Source of the DNA: Lepeophtheirus salmonis
Lineage: Eukaryota; Arthropoda; Copepoda; Siphonostomatoida; Caligidae
Assembly (NCBI RefSeq): GCF_016086655.4
Contig: NC_052136.2
Location: 47,174,492-47,238,491, forward strand
DNA: 64,000 nucleotides
Direction: 5' to 3'
The first letter of the stretch is position 1. Each line of letters begins with the position of its first letter. A program made the position numbers and the translations under genes. This document shows, in pieces, positions 23,131 through 35,844 of this stretch. The notes under the pieces are model-generated. The model did not search any database, had not been told where the DNA came from, and saw nothing but the letters and a program-made list of their open reading frames with translations.

Positions 23131-23846
23131 GGCGAAAGTCAAACATCAGTCATACACTTTTTTTGGTATAACTTTGTATTTGTATCAACATTGGCATTGA
23201 TAAATTTTTGTATTAACTTTATTTGAGGAAAACATTTATATAACCATGTTTTTAAAAAAATCAAAAAATGGTGTCAATAAAAAATGGTCTAATGAAAATT
23301 TAGTAAGAGCTAATTTGACAAAAAAAATTACCTCAGAGGTCATTTTAGGGCGAGGAAAAAGGACGTGCAATGTTCCAAAAATTAGAATATCTCATCATTT
23401 TTCAAAACGGTAAACAATTTGAAAATTATCGTTTTAAAGTTGTTTTTTTATTCTAGTCATAATTTTAATGAGATTTTTCTTTATAAAGAAACAGTTTAAA
23501 AAAAAAGAAGAAGCTAAACAACAATGTAAAAAAGCAAGCGATATTATGGCAGCATTCCACCCTAGATTTCCCCTCGTTATTCATTGGGATGGAAAAATGA
23601 TTCCAAATCTTATTGAAAAAAAAGTTGATTGGTTACTTTTACAGATTTCACAGAAGGAAATTTCAAAGTATTTAACAACTCCAGTTCCATGAAAATATTT
23701 TATGGTAGGGTAGAAAAACATTCATTTTTAATTCATCTCTATTTTCTCGTTACTACAAAGGGTTGAGTTATTATTTTTTGATATTTTATTTACGGTGTCC
23801 TTTTGAAATAAACAAATTATATTAATCAATTAGTCATTTAATCATC

Positions 23847-24525
23847 ATGAGCGAGTGACAAGCAAAAAGACAGCTTATCTCAGACCTCCTAGATGTTAGA
23901 GTGAATGTGATGAAGATTACGTACCTTGTAAAGTGTTCTAGGACCCTGGATTTTAAGTTGGCCAGGATGAACAATAAAATGTAGAAGACCTTTCCAGTTT
24001 GTCAGGAAGTACAGGGCATAATTTAAAGAGGAATACAAAGTTTTTGTAAAGAGAAAAATATGAAGGAGGATCCCACTAGGTCGATGAATCACCTTACTAA
24101 CGACTTCTTTGTGGTCCTTAGGACCATCAGAATGGCTGTAAAGCACAACTTGAAATTAGTTTATTTTACAAAGACCCCAGTGCACCTTCTGCCATAGGGA
24201 ATGAAGGCCAGGAGGATTGCAAGGTACAAAACATCCTCACATTGCAAATGGGTTAATTGTGAAAATTTTCTTGGAAAAGAAGTATTTTCCAGTTGATCAA
24301 TTCCACAACCACCGGAACGACTGCTGGCTTGCAAAAACAAAAGAAGAGGTCAAAGTGGTTTACCACACCAAATATACGACCCAAACAATGATCCTCGGCG
24401 TTGTGACCTTTGATGGAAAGGAGATGCATCATTCACAAACATTTTTGAAATGTTTAATTGACTCAGATAATTTTGTGTTCCATACAGAGACGAAAAAGAA
24501 AACATTGTTCTGCATGGCATAAAAA
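23847..24525 (+). pseudogene. Decayed DD37D mariner-type transposase, N-terminal two thirds (M4)
   Basis: In shifting frames the plus strand reads MSE-stop-QAKRQLISDLLD (first helix-turn-helix region), then DPTRSMNHLTNDFFVV, RTIRMAVKHNL, and then the DDE core start VKIFLEKKYFPVDQFHNHRN and HTKYTTQTMILGVVTFDGKE. The first catalytic Asp of the usual FSDKK motif appears as FLEKK. The wording is closer to the copy at the right end of the window than to the copies at 10 and 36 kb. The segment holding the second and third Asp is missing, and no inverted repeats were found. Confidence 0.75.
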
Positions 24526-25712
24526 CTACTAAAACCTCTTAAAATATAAAAGAAAATAAATGAAATCACAACGTATTTTCATGTACTGACGTGATTTTTG
24601 AATATATATTTTTAGAAATTTTACCTAAACACAAATCTTCGTAATTGAAAACCCCTATTCCGTTCAAATTAGCTTCCAGTTATTTTTTCTACTTTATTTA
24701 CAATATAATTACAGTGTATTCTTGTTGTGGGACTTAAAATCCACGAATAATTAAATATGGAGGATTAAAACAATTTTTTAATTTATTTCAAATTAAAAAT
24801 AACGCATTTAATATTAAATAACTATAAGGTAAGGGGATGTTTTCAATGTAATTTATTAAATTTTTTTCTAATTTCATAGATAATTAAATAAGATACATCA
24901 ACATTATAACACAACAAATCAGCATCGTATAAACTTATTGTAATGTTACATATGTTCAGTTTTATACTCTGCATAAAATGTGAAAGTAATTGGTTCTATT
25001 GATCTAGTCCGTATTCAATAAACTCTATAATGAAAATTTTGCAAGAATCCTGGAAATCTGAACTAAGCTTAAAACAAGTCTTTAATTAGTGGTAAATGAT
25101 TGAAATAATATATCACTGTAGTTCACAAAGTTTTACGTAAATAAATAAAAATTTTAGGAATATGAATCCGTAATCTGTTTTTTTGGTAAAAAATTGTTTG
25201 TAGTATTTATTTTTTATAGCTTCTAATATTAATAGAATGTTAATATATCAATATATAAAAACCCAATTGTGTAAGTATTTTTATTTGATTTGATGTCATA
25301 TTTCTGCTTTAAAAAATAAAAATAAAATCAATTTTTCCCATGGATTTAAACTTTAAGAACCAATTATTTCTTTGTGAATGAAATCTTTATTATTTATGCT
25401 TAAAATGAGTTTCCTGAACGTAAATACAATAGACTAACTGAATCCTTATGACTTTTCCAATGAAAGACTTACAAAATGTAAATTATTTTTCGAACTTTGA
25501 ATTAAATTTTGTTAGGATTGGATGGTGACTTATAAAATAGTAAGCAGACTCATAAATAGTTTCCAAATGCTATAACTTTTTTTTATTGAATAATAAAAGA
25601 AAAATTTATTCGTCATCGTTTTTCTCACCCCTTACGTGTAAGATATATATAGATATTTAATTTGGAATCAATTTTTAGGATACATGTGAGTCTATTCTAA
25701 TGGACTAAAGCC
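24526..25712. other. AT-rich DNA, nothing recognised
   Basis: No trace of the missing C-terminal half of the 23.8-kb transposase was found here. Confidence 0.5.
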
Positions 25713-25838
25713 ATGGATTTTGCAATTTTCCCTCTTAAGGAGAAGGTTGGTTCAGTACGTCCCCGGGAGAAACGTAGCCAAGGCAATACTAACCAAGTTC
25801 ATAACCTGATTGACTCAACCCCTCGGCTGATCTCTTGA
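25713..25838 (+). CDS. Short coding-like ORF, possible exon
   Basis: This 41-codon frame (starting MDFAIFPLKEKVGS, then RPREKRSQGNTNQVHNLID) sits in an island far less AT-rich than its flanks. It ends in TGA. No domain is recognised. It could be a first exon or part of a short conserved repeat. Confidence 0.2.
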   Translation: MDFAIFPLKEKVGSVRPREKRSQGNTNQVHNLIDSTPRLIS

Positions 25839-26062
25839 AATGTTGTAACGTACGTTTGTGTAACACAAAAACTGTTCATCGGATCCTGGCAAACAATCTT
25901 GCGTACAAACAACTCTATACTATATAGATACACCACAAATGATTAGAGAGGAAAAAATACACAGTGTGATATACATGATTTTCTGAACAATAGAGGCATT
26001 TGGAGAATAAAAACAAATCCCTAAAGCCCGTACGTTAACTTGAATTACTGTTTCCTGTTCAG

Positions 26063-26130
26063 GAAGATCAAACATCACTTAGAGATGACAAATTTGACGA
26101 ACCAGAAGAGGTTCTGTCTGGTGTGCTGAA
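26063..26130 (+). CDS. Candidate internal exon
   Basis: A strong pyrimidine tract and acceptor (ACTGTTTCCTGTTCAG) precede a 68-bp acidic open frame reading EDQTSLRDDKFDEPEE then VLSGVL, followed by a donor-like GTAATG. No other exon could be tied to it. The opposite strand is also open, so coding is not proven. Confidence 0.25.
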
Positions 26131-26599
26131 GTAATGAAGAAGAGGGAAAAAGAGGAGCTCTTGGGTAAACTTAAAAAGTTAAATAGCTCTGTCTTGACGT
26201 AATAGTATCCATAAGGGACCATGTAATATGATTGTACAGTTGTGTTAGCATTTAAATACAAATTCGAGTTTTTATGAAACACAAAAGTTATTATTCAACC
26301 TAATAAAAAAAACTGATATCAACCTATAAAAAGGGAGAAAATTCTCAAAAAATATATAAGATAAAAAAAATAGTAACAATACTGAGTACGAAACATAAAA
26401 CAGTATTTTTGGTGATTGATATAATATAAATATCAACGTGTAAATAGAAAATATGTGTAAAAATGTATTAATACATGAAATAAAGAGTGAGTTTGTTCTA
26501 AATGTTTGAAGTGTATTTATTGATATTAATTAAAAGGTAACATGGCAAATTCGCACAGTACTTAAGTAATTAACACATTTCGAAAAAAAACCTACGTGA

Positions 26600-27490
26600 A
26601 AAAATTAAATATTATTAGGGATGCCGACGAAGAGAGAATTAGAAATGGAAAATCAATAACCTATGGAGTAGACTCAAAAGCTCGAAAAAGAATGTAGAAT
26701 TAACAAATCAAGAATCTCCAGTGACAATAATGAAATTAATAATGGAAGAACAAAAACAAGCTCAAGATGAAAACCGACAATTCATGGAGAAAATATTCGA
26801 AAATTTTATTGATCATAAGGGAAATAAAGAGGATGAGAAAGACACAGAAGGAAGGTCATTAGCAAGTGTCAGAGAAGTGAAAATACACATAAACCCACTA
26901 CCTCAGATCGACATATATAGGGAATTCAAAGAATATATAAATTTGAGAAGACTTTGGGACAATTATGTAATGACAATGAATGACCAAACAGGAGTTAAGA
27001 AAAAAACAATTTTTAAATAATTATGTAGTCCGCAGATGTTGAATAAAATCAATCACGCAATGGAAATCAACATTGAAAATGAAAATTCTATAAAATAAAT
27101 TATGGTACTTATAGAAACTTACCTAAGAAAACAAACAAATATGGCATTAGAACGAATAAAATTAGTGAAACGAAAACAAAAAGAGGATGAAAAATTAGAC
27201 TCATTCTATACATCATTATGTGTTCAAGCTAAAAACGCTGGGTTATGTATAATGACGTTTGATGCTTGGATGTCAAATTTAATTATACTGGGGATAAGAA
27301 ATGAAGATACAAAGAAATTGTTATTATTAAATTACCCGAGTTATCCCTTACAGAAGTAATTTTTATCTGCCGCAGTGAAGAGAAGGGAAAAGTCCAGGAA
27401 GAGGCATTGGCTAGAAAATCATTAGGATTAATATGTAGTATAAAGCAACAAAATGTTAAAGTGATAACAAGTCAAAAATATATGAAACAT
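26600..27490 (+). mobile_element. Gypsy-type retrotransposon gag remnant, copy G2
   Basis: Two long frames, 26721-27020 and 27102-27359, read a gag-like protein rich in Lys and Glu (MEEQKQAQDENRQFMEKIFE, then a capsid-like part with YINLRRLWDNYVMTMNDQ and KEDEKLDSFYTSLCVQAK). The segment matches 39240-40440, where a zinc knuckle and RT follow, and this is what identifies it. Here the match ends by about 27490, before the zinc knuckle. No LTR was recognised. Confidence 0.7.
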
Positions 27491-28839
27491 TAAAACGTAA
27501 CTGTGACACTTTTGAAACACATGGTTAAGAAGACTTACTTTTTGGAATCTAATTAGAGTGTAACCCTAGTTTTCTCCATTGGTGCATATAAGTTCATTGA
27601 ACCGTTTTATAACGAACTTATAGACATTACAATGTACGTTTCTTTTTTTTAACGAGATACATGCACTATTTATGAGTACAAAAATCAATAGGAAAACAAT
27701 AAGCTTCATACAATTAGATGTCATCGTGGCATTTGTTTATTTGTATAATGATTTGTCTCTTAGAGATACATTCAAACATATGTAGTAAATAATCTTATGT
27801 ACATACATTATCCATAGATACTATGAAACTTCCAAATAATGATAAGACAGTATTTACATTTACTTTTATTGTCAACAAAAACTATATCAAACAATTAGAA
27901 GACTCAACTATTCTTTTTTTTAATTTTAATAATGGATCACATTTCCAAAGAAGTAAAGGAAAAAAAACTTTTGACTTCTTCAGATGACATTTGTAATTTT
28001 ATTTGACCTTTCACATTAATATTACATGTATTTATATATATCCAGAATTGATTTGAACAAGTATATAATTCCCTGAATTATATTCACCACATAAGACATT
28101 GGTACCTTAACATACGAGAGTAATTCGTTTTGTAAACTGGCTCGTAGATCAAACAACAGCAGCTTTTCCCTCATTTTCGGTCAGACGGAATTGACATATA
28201 AGTTAAATGTAGATATAGTATCATTAAAATTAATCCATCCTACCTAGACAATTGATGTCAATATAAAGGTTTGTAAATACTTACCATTTTTAAGTTATGT
28301 TGTTCTTGCTAACCAGGACAGTGTTTTTATTTTAAGATTATTTATAATAAATAGGAGTGCAGTACTGGGTTATAAAAGAGAACCGCTTAATACGAATTTA
28401 TGTTAAAAAAAACGGAGAATAAACCCTCTCACTATGTGTTGGACAGTTATTTGCGTAAATATTCATGTTGGTTTGGAGAAGAATTGACGATCAACATCCA
28501 AGTACTTAGTGGCTTCCATCATTTGTGAGGGGAGGGTATCCCCAAAAATTATCAATAAAGAAAAATAATTACTTGCATAAATATGAATATGATATTGGGG
28601 GAAGAGGGGTTTAGAAAAGTTTGAGGGCGGCTTGATATCCTAAAAAGGGGCTAACGAAGCAACTAAGACAACAGTACTAACAAAAGACAAAGGTCGATAT
28701 TACCAAATCTAAAAAAAATAATAAATTAATAAAACTTACATACAAATATAAATTATGTCCAGCTTTAAAAACAACTGATATACAATAAAATAATCTTTTT
28801 TTTTTTATTTGTGGTCTTCTAATTAATCTTATGAATGAC
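27491..28839. other. AT-rich DNA downstream of Gypsy gag
   Basis: No pol continuation of copy G2 is legible. An approximate duplication (cagttatttgcgtaaatatt near 28447, aattacttgcataaatatga near 28567) is the only structure seen. Confidence 0.45.
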
Positions 28840-29130
28840 GGTAGTTTAGTTTTCTTTTGTAAGTCTAATTAAATCGTAAAATAAGTTTAAGATAAAAAAA
28901 GTTCTTATAATTCACCAAATTTCTGGAGAAAAGTAATCTAACTTTGTGATTCCACTCTGAGAGCTATGATAAAAAACTAAATTTGATTTTTGGGACAGTT
29001 ATACCTGTAGATACATAAAACATGGTGCCAAGTTTCCTTTTCATAATTGTTGGGCAATTTTTCGCATATTCTTGTTGAAGTACTTGCCAGTGAATTTCAG
29101 ATTTTATTTTAAATCAAACTGAGAGTAAAT
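28840..29130. repeat. Dispersed repeat, second copy of the 4240-4500 family
   Basis: This carries the same block order as 4240-4500: tcaccaaatttctggagaaaagtaa, ctaactttgtgattcc, gagagctatgataaaaaac, and tacataaaacatgg, then tgttgggcaattttt. Confidence 0.5.
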
Positions 29131-30874
29131 TTTTGCCTTATGGTATTATGTTTTCCCCTTCATATTTAGAAAAACAAATTTTACTAAAAAGGAAAACATA
29201 GGGGACTAGACTAAGGAATGTAAGATATTATTAAAAAACTTTCTACGCTTTTTACAGGTATTGTAGTAAACATTACAATCTCTCGATATCTAGAATTGAG
29301 ACGTTTTTTTTCTTCGATAACTCCACAAAAAGATTTCCCCATTGTGTTAGCGCAAGACTCCGGCGGCAGTTTCAATTTCCTTCCGAAGTTTTGACATATC
29401 TTGTTCGATACATCAGCACATGAAGACAATATCATCATCTTTAAATACCAGGGCCCCAAATGAATATGATGTCTTGCAGATTTTGTAAGGAGAAACCAAT
29501 ATTTTCCATTATTTAACAAGGAGTTTGTCGTGGGTTTCAGGTCATGAATAGTAATTATATTTCAAATAATTTATTTTGTTTATTAGATAAAGATAAGAGA
29601 GACAATTTGTCTCAGAATATTCGTCAGTGAGTGTTTCAATTTTATCCAGTATGTTCTCATTGGATATTATCTGTTTTATGTAAGAAACAAAGGAATCACG
29701 ATTATTAATATAAAAAAGGAGGATGTCTCGTTAAGTTTGCATTAACTCGCTTTATTTTTAATAATTTATTTATTTAAAGATATTTTATCCTCAACACCCT
29801 TCAAAATAAAATAATTATTTTCTCCAGCAACAGTTTTAGATTATGAAAATATAAGTATCAATCATAACCGTCAAATGTATTCAAAGTGCTCACTAATTAT
29901 ATATATACTAGTATATTCTTTCTAACAACGACTAATGATCGAAATTTAAAACCAGATCCATTAATACTATCATTATTCTTGATTATTTAGTATCTATTTT
30001 TGAACTGATATAATATAAAAATACTTAGTGCATACTATAATACATGATCCTATCAAAATTGAAACTATTTCTAAACAAGATTTTCTATATTCGACCTTGA
30101 GATAAAGAAGTAAGAAAATTATTGGTACTGACACATTGATTTACACCAAGCCCATTTGTTCAATTTAAAAAAGCAAATCGTAGTTTTGAGTTTCAAAACA
30201 TTAAAATGCATCAGGATCAAATCAAGTAAATGAAATTTATATAAAGGATGTATAAGGTTATAGAGAAAAGCGTACCTCGTAAGGGATGATTTGGATAAGA
30301 TAAATGCTGAAATGGTGGATGTGGGGAAAAGTGAACTCTAATTTATAGATACATATGGGACATCCAAAAAGTAATCTTACTCATGATAGAAGAAAATTGT
30401 CGAAATGAAGGGTATGTTTGATAGCAAGACAGTTCTTCATCCAACATTCCACAGAAAAGTCGAAAAGGGATATGAATCCCCTCGATTTTAGTTTTTGAGG
30501 TGTAGTGAACAAGATAGATTATCATATCAACTATTCCAATATTGAGGGGACAGTAATATTTACAAGATTAATAATGTATCCATGCATGAAAGGCATTGTA
30601 AATTGTTTTCCTCTAGGTCCCAGTCTGCTCCCCAATGGCCTTTTGGAACAATCGTGATAGGACAAGAGTGGCAATTATCTTCTCGTACTATCATGGTGGT
30701 GATTAAGACAATATTTTTCTTAACCTCTCAAAATTAGTATAACAGAGACTATTAAATTATATAGGTTGGCATGGTATATGTTCGATCGGTTAACACAGAG
30801 TAGTTTTAGATAGATTTTGTACTGAAATTCATTTTTCTAAACAATTTAGTGAGTTTTTGACTGAGTACTGTTTG
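29131..30874. other. AT-rich DNA with two unassigned frames
   Basis: Minus-strand frames at 29211-29519 and 30343-30525 are somewhat less AT-rich than their flanks but show no domain that I recognise. Confidence 0.4.
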
Positions 30875-31180
30875 ATCGAGCATCAAAGATTGACACTAGC
30901 AAAGATAAAATATCACATATTATACCTTTTTTTTACGAGGCAAAAGCACAAACTGAAAATGTGAATAATGCTTATGGTCATGATACTGTAACATCCAATC
31001 ACGTGAAAAGTTGGTTATGTCGATTCCATTCAGTTATGTCAAGATACCCCACCCTCAGGAAACCTAATTGTAGAAAATGTGGATATTATAATGTAAATCG
31101 AGAATTGCAACTGTATTATAAGGACTGTTTTAATTGCTAAGGAGATAAACATAAATCTATTATTTTTTTATTTCGAGTAA
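30875..31180 (+). pseudogene. Mariner (DD34D-like) transposase N-terminal remnant (M5)
   Basis: Two frames together read RLTLAKIKYHILYLF, then EAKAQTENVNNAYGHDTVTS and NHVKSWLCRFHS, then (shifted) PSGNLIVENVDIINVNREL, and RTVLIAKEININ. This matches the mariner pattern of helix-turn-helix, a W-F-x-R-F-like motif, and RSGRPIVENVD. The catalytic part is absent, so it is a dead fragment of a family different from the DD37D copies. Confidence 0.6.
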
Positions 31181-31389
31181 AAATAATTGATTTCTATTAA
31201 CTAAGGCTGCTATACTTATATTTCTATAAGAGTTCAAATTTGTATAGTGGTCTTATTTGAGTCAGAATGATCGGTGCATATTTGGTTCTGGCTTCAATGT
31301 ATATGGTGAAAATAATATTTATTTGCAAGGTGAAGAATGTTGTGTTTTTGACAAAATAACGAATATTCGTTCAAAAATAATTTTTACAA

Positions 31390-32175
31390 AAATAAACTAG
31401 TATTTTAAATACTAGCAGGAGCACTCCGGGTTACTCCAAGTTAATAGCCGTCAATGAACGGAAAAAAAGTCAGACAAACATTTCTTTAATAATATAGACA
31501 GGAGATATGTACTCCGTTTCGTTTTTAATATTTTAGCAGAGATTAAGCTACACACACTCGTTGCTATATTATTATTTCTTATATCAAGTAGTCACTCAGT
31601 ATAAAGGATGTTTAGTACACACTCGTAAATGATGTTGCAACAAACATCCAAACAAATGTGAGAAGAATTATACATTTACCAACTAGCAGTAGTACTTGGA
31701 GATTTAGATGCCGATGAACAGACACACACTGCTTTAATAATATATATGATAATTCCTTGACAAATCCGAAGTTTTACTCTCCATTTTTAATAAGCACACT
31801 CACACGTGGATGCACAAGACTTAGATCTTCTCTCCTCAAGAACAGTTTGAAGAAAAATAACTATTAATATGATTTGATGTGCCAGGGAGTACATTAACTT
31901 GCTTCTGAACTTCATCCGTATCACATGCATATTTTGTGTTCATATCAATGACTTTTTTTTATTTTTTAACATGGGTTTGGCTAAACAACTGCAAGAATTT
32001 TTTTACAGACCGTTTTTATACAATTTTACAAAAACAAATACTTTTGTACTTCTTTTACTCGAAGGTGCTGTTATTTCTTAGTTAAAGTATCAAACATGAA
32101 CAATTATTTTAATTTCAACGTATAAACTAGCAAACGGACAGACCTTGCTTCATTAATATGAATTATTTACCACTG
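31390..32175. repeat. Three scattered units of an ACTAGCA...GACAGAC..TTTAATAATATA repeat
   Basis: Similar blocks occur at 31405-31520 (ctagcaggagcactccgggt, then tcaatgaacgg, then ctttaataatatagac), 31680-31765 (ctagcagtagtact, then gatgaacagacacac, then ctttaataatatat) and 32125-32165 (ctagcaaacggacaga, then cttcattaatat). The GACAGAC..TTTATTATATA ending is common in 3' parts of arthropod repeats. The class is undecided. Confidence 0.45.
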
Positions 32176-32559
32176 AATAAAAAGATGCCAAGAGACTTCT
32201 GCTATTATTTTTGAGGCATGATACTCGCCAATGACAAATTGTGCGATAACTCAATACATTTAAATGTATTTTAGTCATCTGTATATAAAAAACAACTTCT
32301 CATGTGTGAGGAGGACCTGGTTCTCTTCATACTCACAAAATCAACGAAATCAAAAAAAATTGACTAAAAAAATTAGTTGATATCACGTGATATCCTTCAA
32401 GGGTTTTAATTAGCCCATCATTTTAAAAATATAATTTTTTAAACTCAGTTAGTAAACTGGAAAACACGAAACTCAAAAGATACAACATAACTAATTACAC
32501 AATACAGAGGCCTGATGTGTCTACAGTACCAATTAGAAAAGTTTGGTCAGTTAATGCTG

Positions 32560-33000
32560 TTAAAGCAACACAAATAATGGGTTTAATATAATAATGTTAG
32601 ACCAATCATCTATTGCAAGCCATACAGTTTTACTTCTCATGTAATATTCATACTTTTCATATTGGGCAGTAGATGTGATGGCTGAACATGACCTTCTTAG
32701 TGATGCAGAGGCCATTGCAGATGTAGGCACTGATACTGTGGCTGTAGTTCCTGAAAAAAATGGAAATGAATTAAGTAGATATGAGCAATAAACTAAAAAA
32801 CATCATTGTTAACTATTGCACTTTTTATTTTTATTTTCTTTTGATGTATTTTAAAACTTACAAAATCATAGTACATACAGTACTGTACTTGTTTATCAGA
32901 TACTAACTTCCTTACCTAGATCATGAAGCTTCCCCTCAGTGGCTGCCACTTTTTGTTGCTTCTGCGGACACTTCAAAACACTACAAACACCGTGGAACCA
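32560..33000 (-). CDS. Candidate spliced gene or pseudogene fragment
   Basis: On the minus strand an open segment from 33000 (WFHGVCSVLKCPQKQQ, then KVAATEGKLHDL) reaches a good donor (CTAG|GTAAGG) at 32916. After a 165-bp intron ending TTTTTTTCAG, the frame continues (TTATVSVPTSAMASASLRR, then CSAITSTAQYEKYEYY and WLAIDDWSNIII) to a stop near 32565. The upstream side of the first segment meets a TAA directly before the Trp and has no good acceptor, so the model is incomplete. No domain is recognised. Confidence 0.3.
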
Positions 33001-33727
33001 TTATTGGAGGTGGTTGGTTATAAGTGATAAACTTCACTATGAACCCTGTCAAGTAAAAGGAAAAGTTTTGTAAATTGATAAATTAATTTTTTAGAAAAAA
33101 ATTGTAATATACATATGAAGGTAATCCATATTTTTTCATTTTGTTGAAATGTCCGGATTGCTAGGTCAAAATCAGTTCTAATTTTAATAAAAAATACAAT
33201 TGTCAAAGTTTCAGCAAAATTGAAAAATATGTAAAAGTAGTTGAACGGTAACAAAGTTTTGAAAATTGTAAATTTTATCAAAAAATCTTACTTCTTCTTT
33301 AATTGTCATGAAAACAGTTTAAGATACAGCTTTTTTTATTCTATATATATAATATAATTTTGTTTTATATGGGTTAAAATATTTTTAATTTGAGTGATAA
33401 TGAAAAATAGTTGAAGATACAAATAATACTTATACTACGTATTGCGCGTCATGTTTTTCTATATTTTCTTTTCTTTCCCACAAAACATCCAAATTTTTAG
33501 ACATATTTTCATTTGGTTGAATTGATTAAGTTTTAGAGTGATAATGAGTTTTTTGTATTAAAAATATTTGCCATTGGTAAAGTGTATGTTTAGAGCAGTT
33601 TTTAATACTGATAATTTAAAAAAAAAATGATAGTCAATTATCCTTAATAATTATTTATATTAGTTTTTGTGTTATTAATTTAAAGGGTCATTTCATGTCA
33701 AATCGACCTATTCATAATCGGTTTATT

Positions 33728-33782
33728 TATATATATATATATATGTTGTTGTTTTTTTTTTTTTGGGTGGGGGGAGAGGACC
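33728..33782. repeat. (AT)n, poly-T and G-rich simple sequence
   Basis: An alternating AT tract (about 33728-33743) is followed by a T run and ggtggggggagagg. This is simple-sequence DNA. Confidence 0.8.
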
Positions 33783-35844
33783 TAAATTCATCCAAATCTG
33801 TGAGAATATCTTTATTAACATAAGATAATTTATATATTGAAAGTAATCGTTTCTACTCTATCAGGAATTATTATACAATATACATATTAATAAATGATTA
33901 TCATTTTTCTATAGTAATATGTCTGCAATACTAAAGTGGCGTAGATACATATTTTTTTAGTCCGGGTACATCTTTTGATTCTCTTCAACGACTTGTACTA
34001 CTAATTTAAGCTTTAATTATTCAGTTATTAACAAGACACTGTATTCTTTATTAAGTGCCACTCCTCGTTCTGCTTGGTCATTAAAAACTTGAAGAGAAAT
34101 TACTTTTACTCAATTTCTTATGACGGGTAATGTTTGATAAAACCATATCTTATTTTTTTACTATATAAATAAATATATGATCCTTAGAAATCATACTATT
34201 TTTATTAAGTCTACGACTTTTTTAAATTATTTATAATCTTTCAATGCTTAAAGTTTCAGAAATAATAAAACAACCATTATTACAATATTTGAGATAATCG
34301 TTAATTTTTTTAATAAACAAAACCCTAAAAACATGACATCAAATGTTTTTAAAACTATTTCATAGCTTATCAATAATTGATTTTACTTACCTATAGTTGA
34401 TTTGGTTTACAATATATGATAAAAAGTAAATTCATCAAATTGATAATTTATTCATCTTTATGACATCAAAACTCAAATATTAATTAAATTTCTTAATATT
34501 ATATTTATGAATATGAAAACTGTCAAGGATACCACATAATAAATTTTAATCATATTTGTTTCCTCGTATACATTTATAGTATAATGACCCATAGTTACAT
34601 ATAATAATTACTTCTTCTTAAACCAGTAAACATAATAAATAAATGTATTATAATTATTATTCAAATATAACGTAAACCACCTCCAGTAAACGTATATAAT
34701 TAACATAATTTTTATATCATATAATGAATAATTTAATATTTTTAGTATATAACAATTCATAATTTCATAAATTTATTATAAATACAGTTCTTATATATAT
34801 GCCCTTTAATATTTAAATTTAACATCCACATTGGCTCAATTATGTAAATCTTAGAATATGTTTTTGCTACAAAAACATATAACTAAGTACAAAGTTGATG
34901 AATTAGAGAGCCTCAGACTCAGAGACACTCCATGGGATCCTTTGCTGGTGTTGTAGTACGGAAAAAAGGGAATAATTGACAATCAGACATTGGAAAAGTC
35001 CCTAGAATTGACAAAATCTCACTACGCCGGTAAGATATTGTTCATTTTGACGAAAACATGATTGATAATTTGTTTGTTCGACGTTGAATATGAGCCTATA
35101 GAGTTAGCAAATATTCAATATTGCCAATCTATTGAAATTTATAGAATATTTAGGTACTAGTTAAGTTCTGCATCATTCATACTATGATATCATCTTGATT
35201 TGAATTTCTAAACTTTGAGCTAAACAGGGCATTCTTTCCGGGCGATAACTAGAAAAAAACCAAAAACCCTTTCAAAAATAATGTCCATCCAAGTTTCCAA
35301 GGGAAAACTCCATTGTAAAATCAAATCTACTCCAGACGTTTGAGATGACAATTAATATTCAATTGAATCATTAATTAAAGTATATTCACCAATATAAGTA
35401 ACATATGAAAGAATAGGCCAAGAAGGAATCCTCCATAACTGCAAACCCCAAGAGATTCTTTTCTCCATTGACATAGTTGAACCCTATCACCTATCATCAC
35501 AGATTGTTATTTATCAGATCCCTCATTCCAATTTGATGAACATGAGACGAACTTTTTGAAATCAGTTTGAAACTTGAACATCGTATGTTATAACTAAGAA
35601 CGTGTTTCCCGTGTATAAAAAACTGAATGTTATAATTAATAAATTTATTTATAAATTATACTTCATAGTGGATTTTTTGGTATTTAGGACACATTTGAAG
35701 GACCTATAAATGTTATTAATTTAACATCACCAACTAAGGACCAATACAATTAATACAAAGAATCTTGTTTAGCAGAAGGAAAATTGTAAAAATGTCAAAA
35801 TATTACATATAGTAAGTTTTACATGGATTAGTTATCTCTTCAAC
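33783..35844. other. AT-rich DNA with one GC-richer island
   Basis: The island at about 34895-35035 ends at a donor-like CCG|GTAAGA on the plus strand and reads TLEKSLELTKSHYAG before it. It is too short and isolated to call. Confidence 0.4.
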
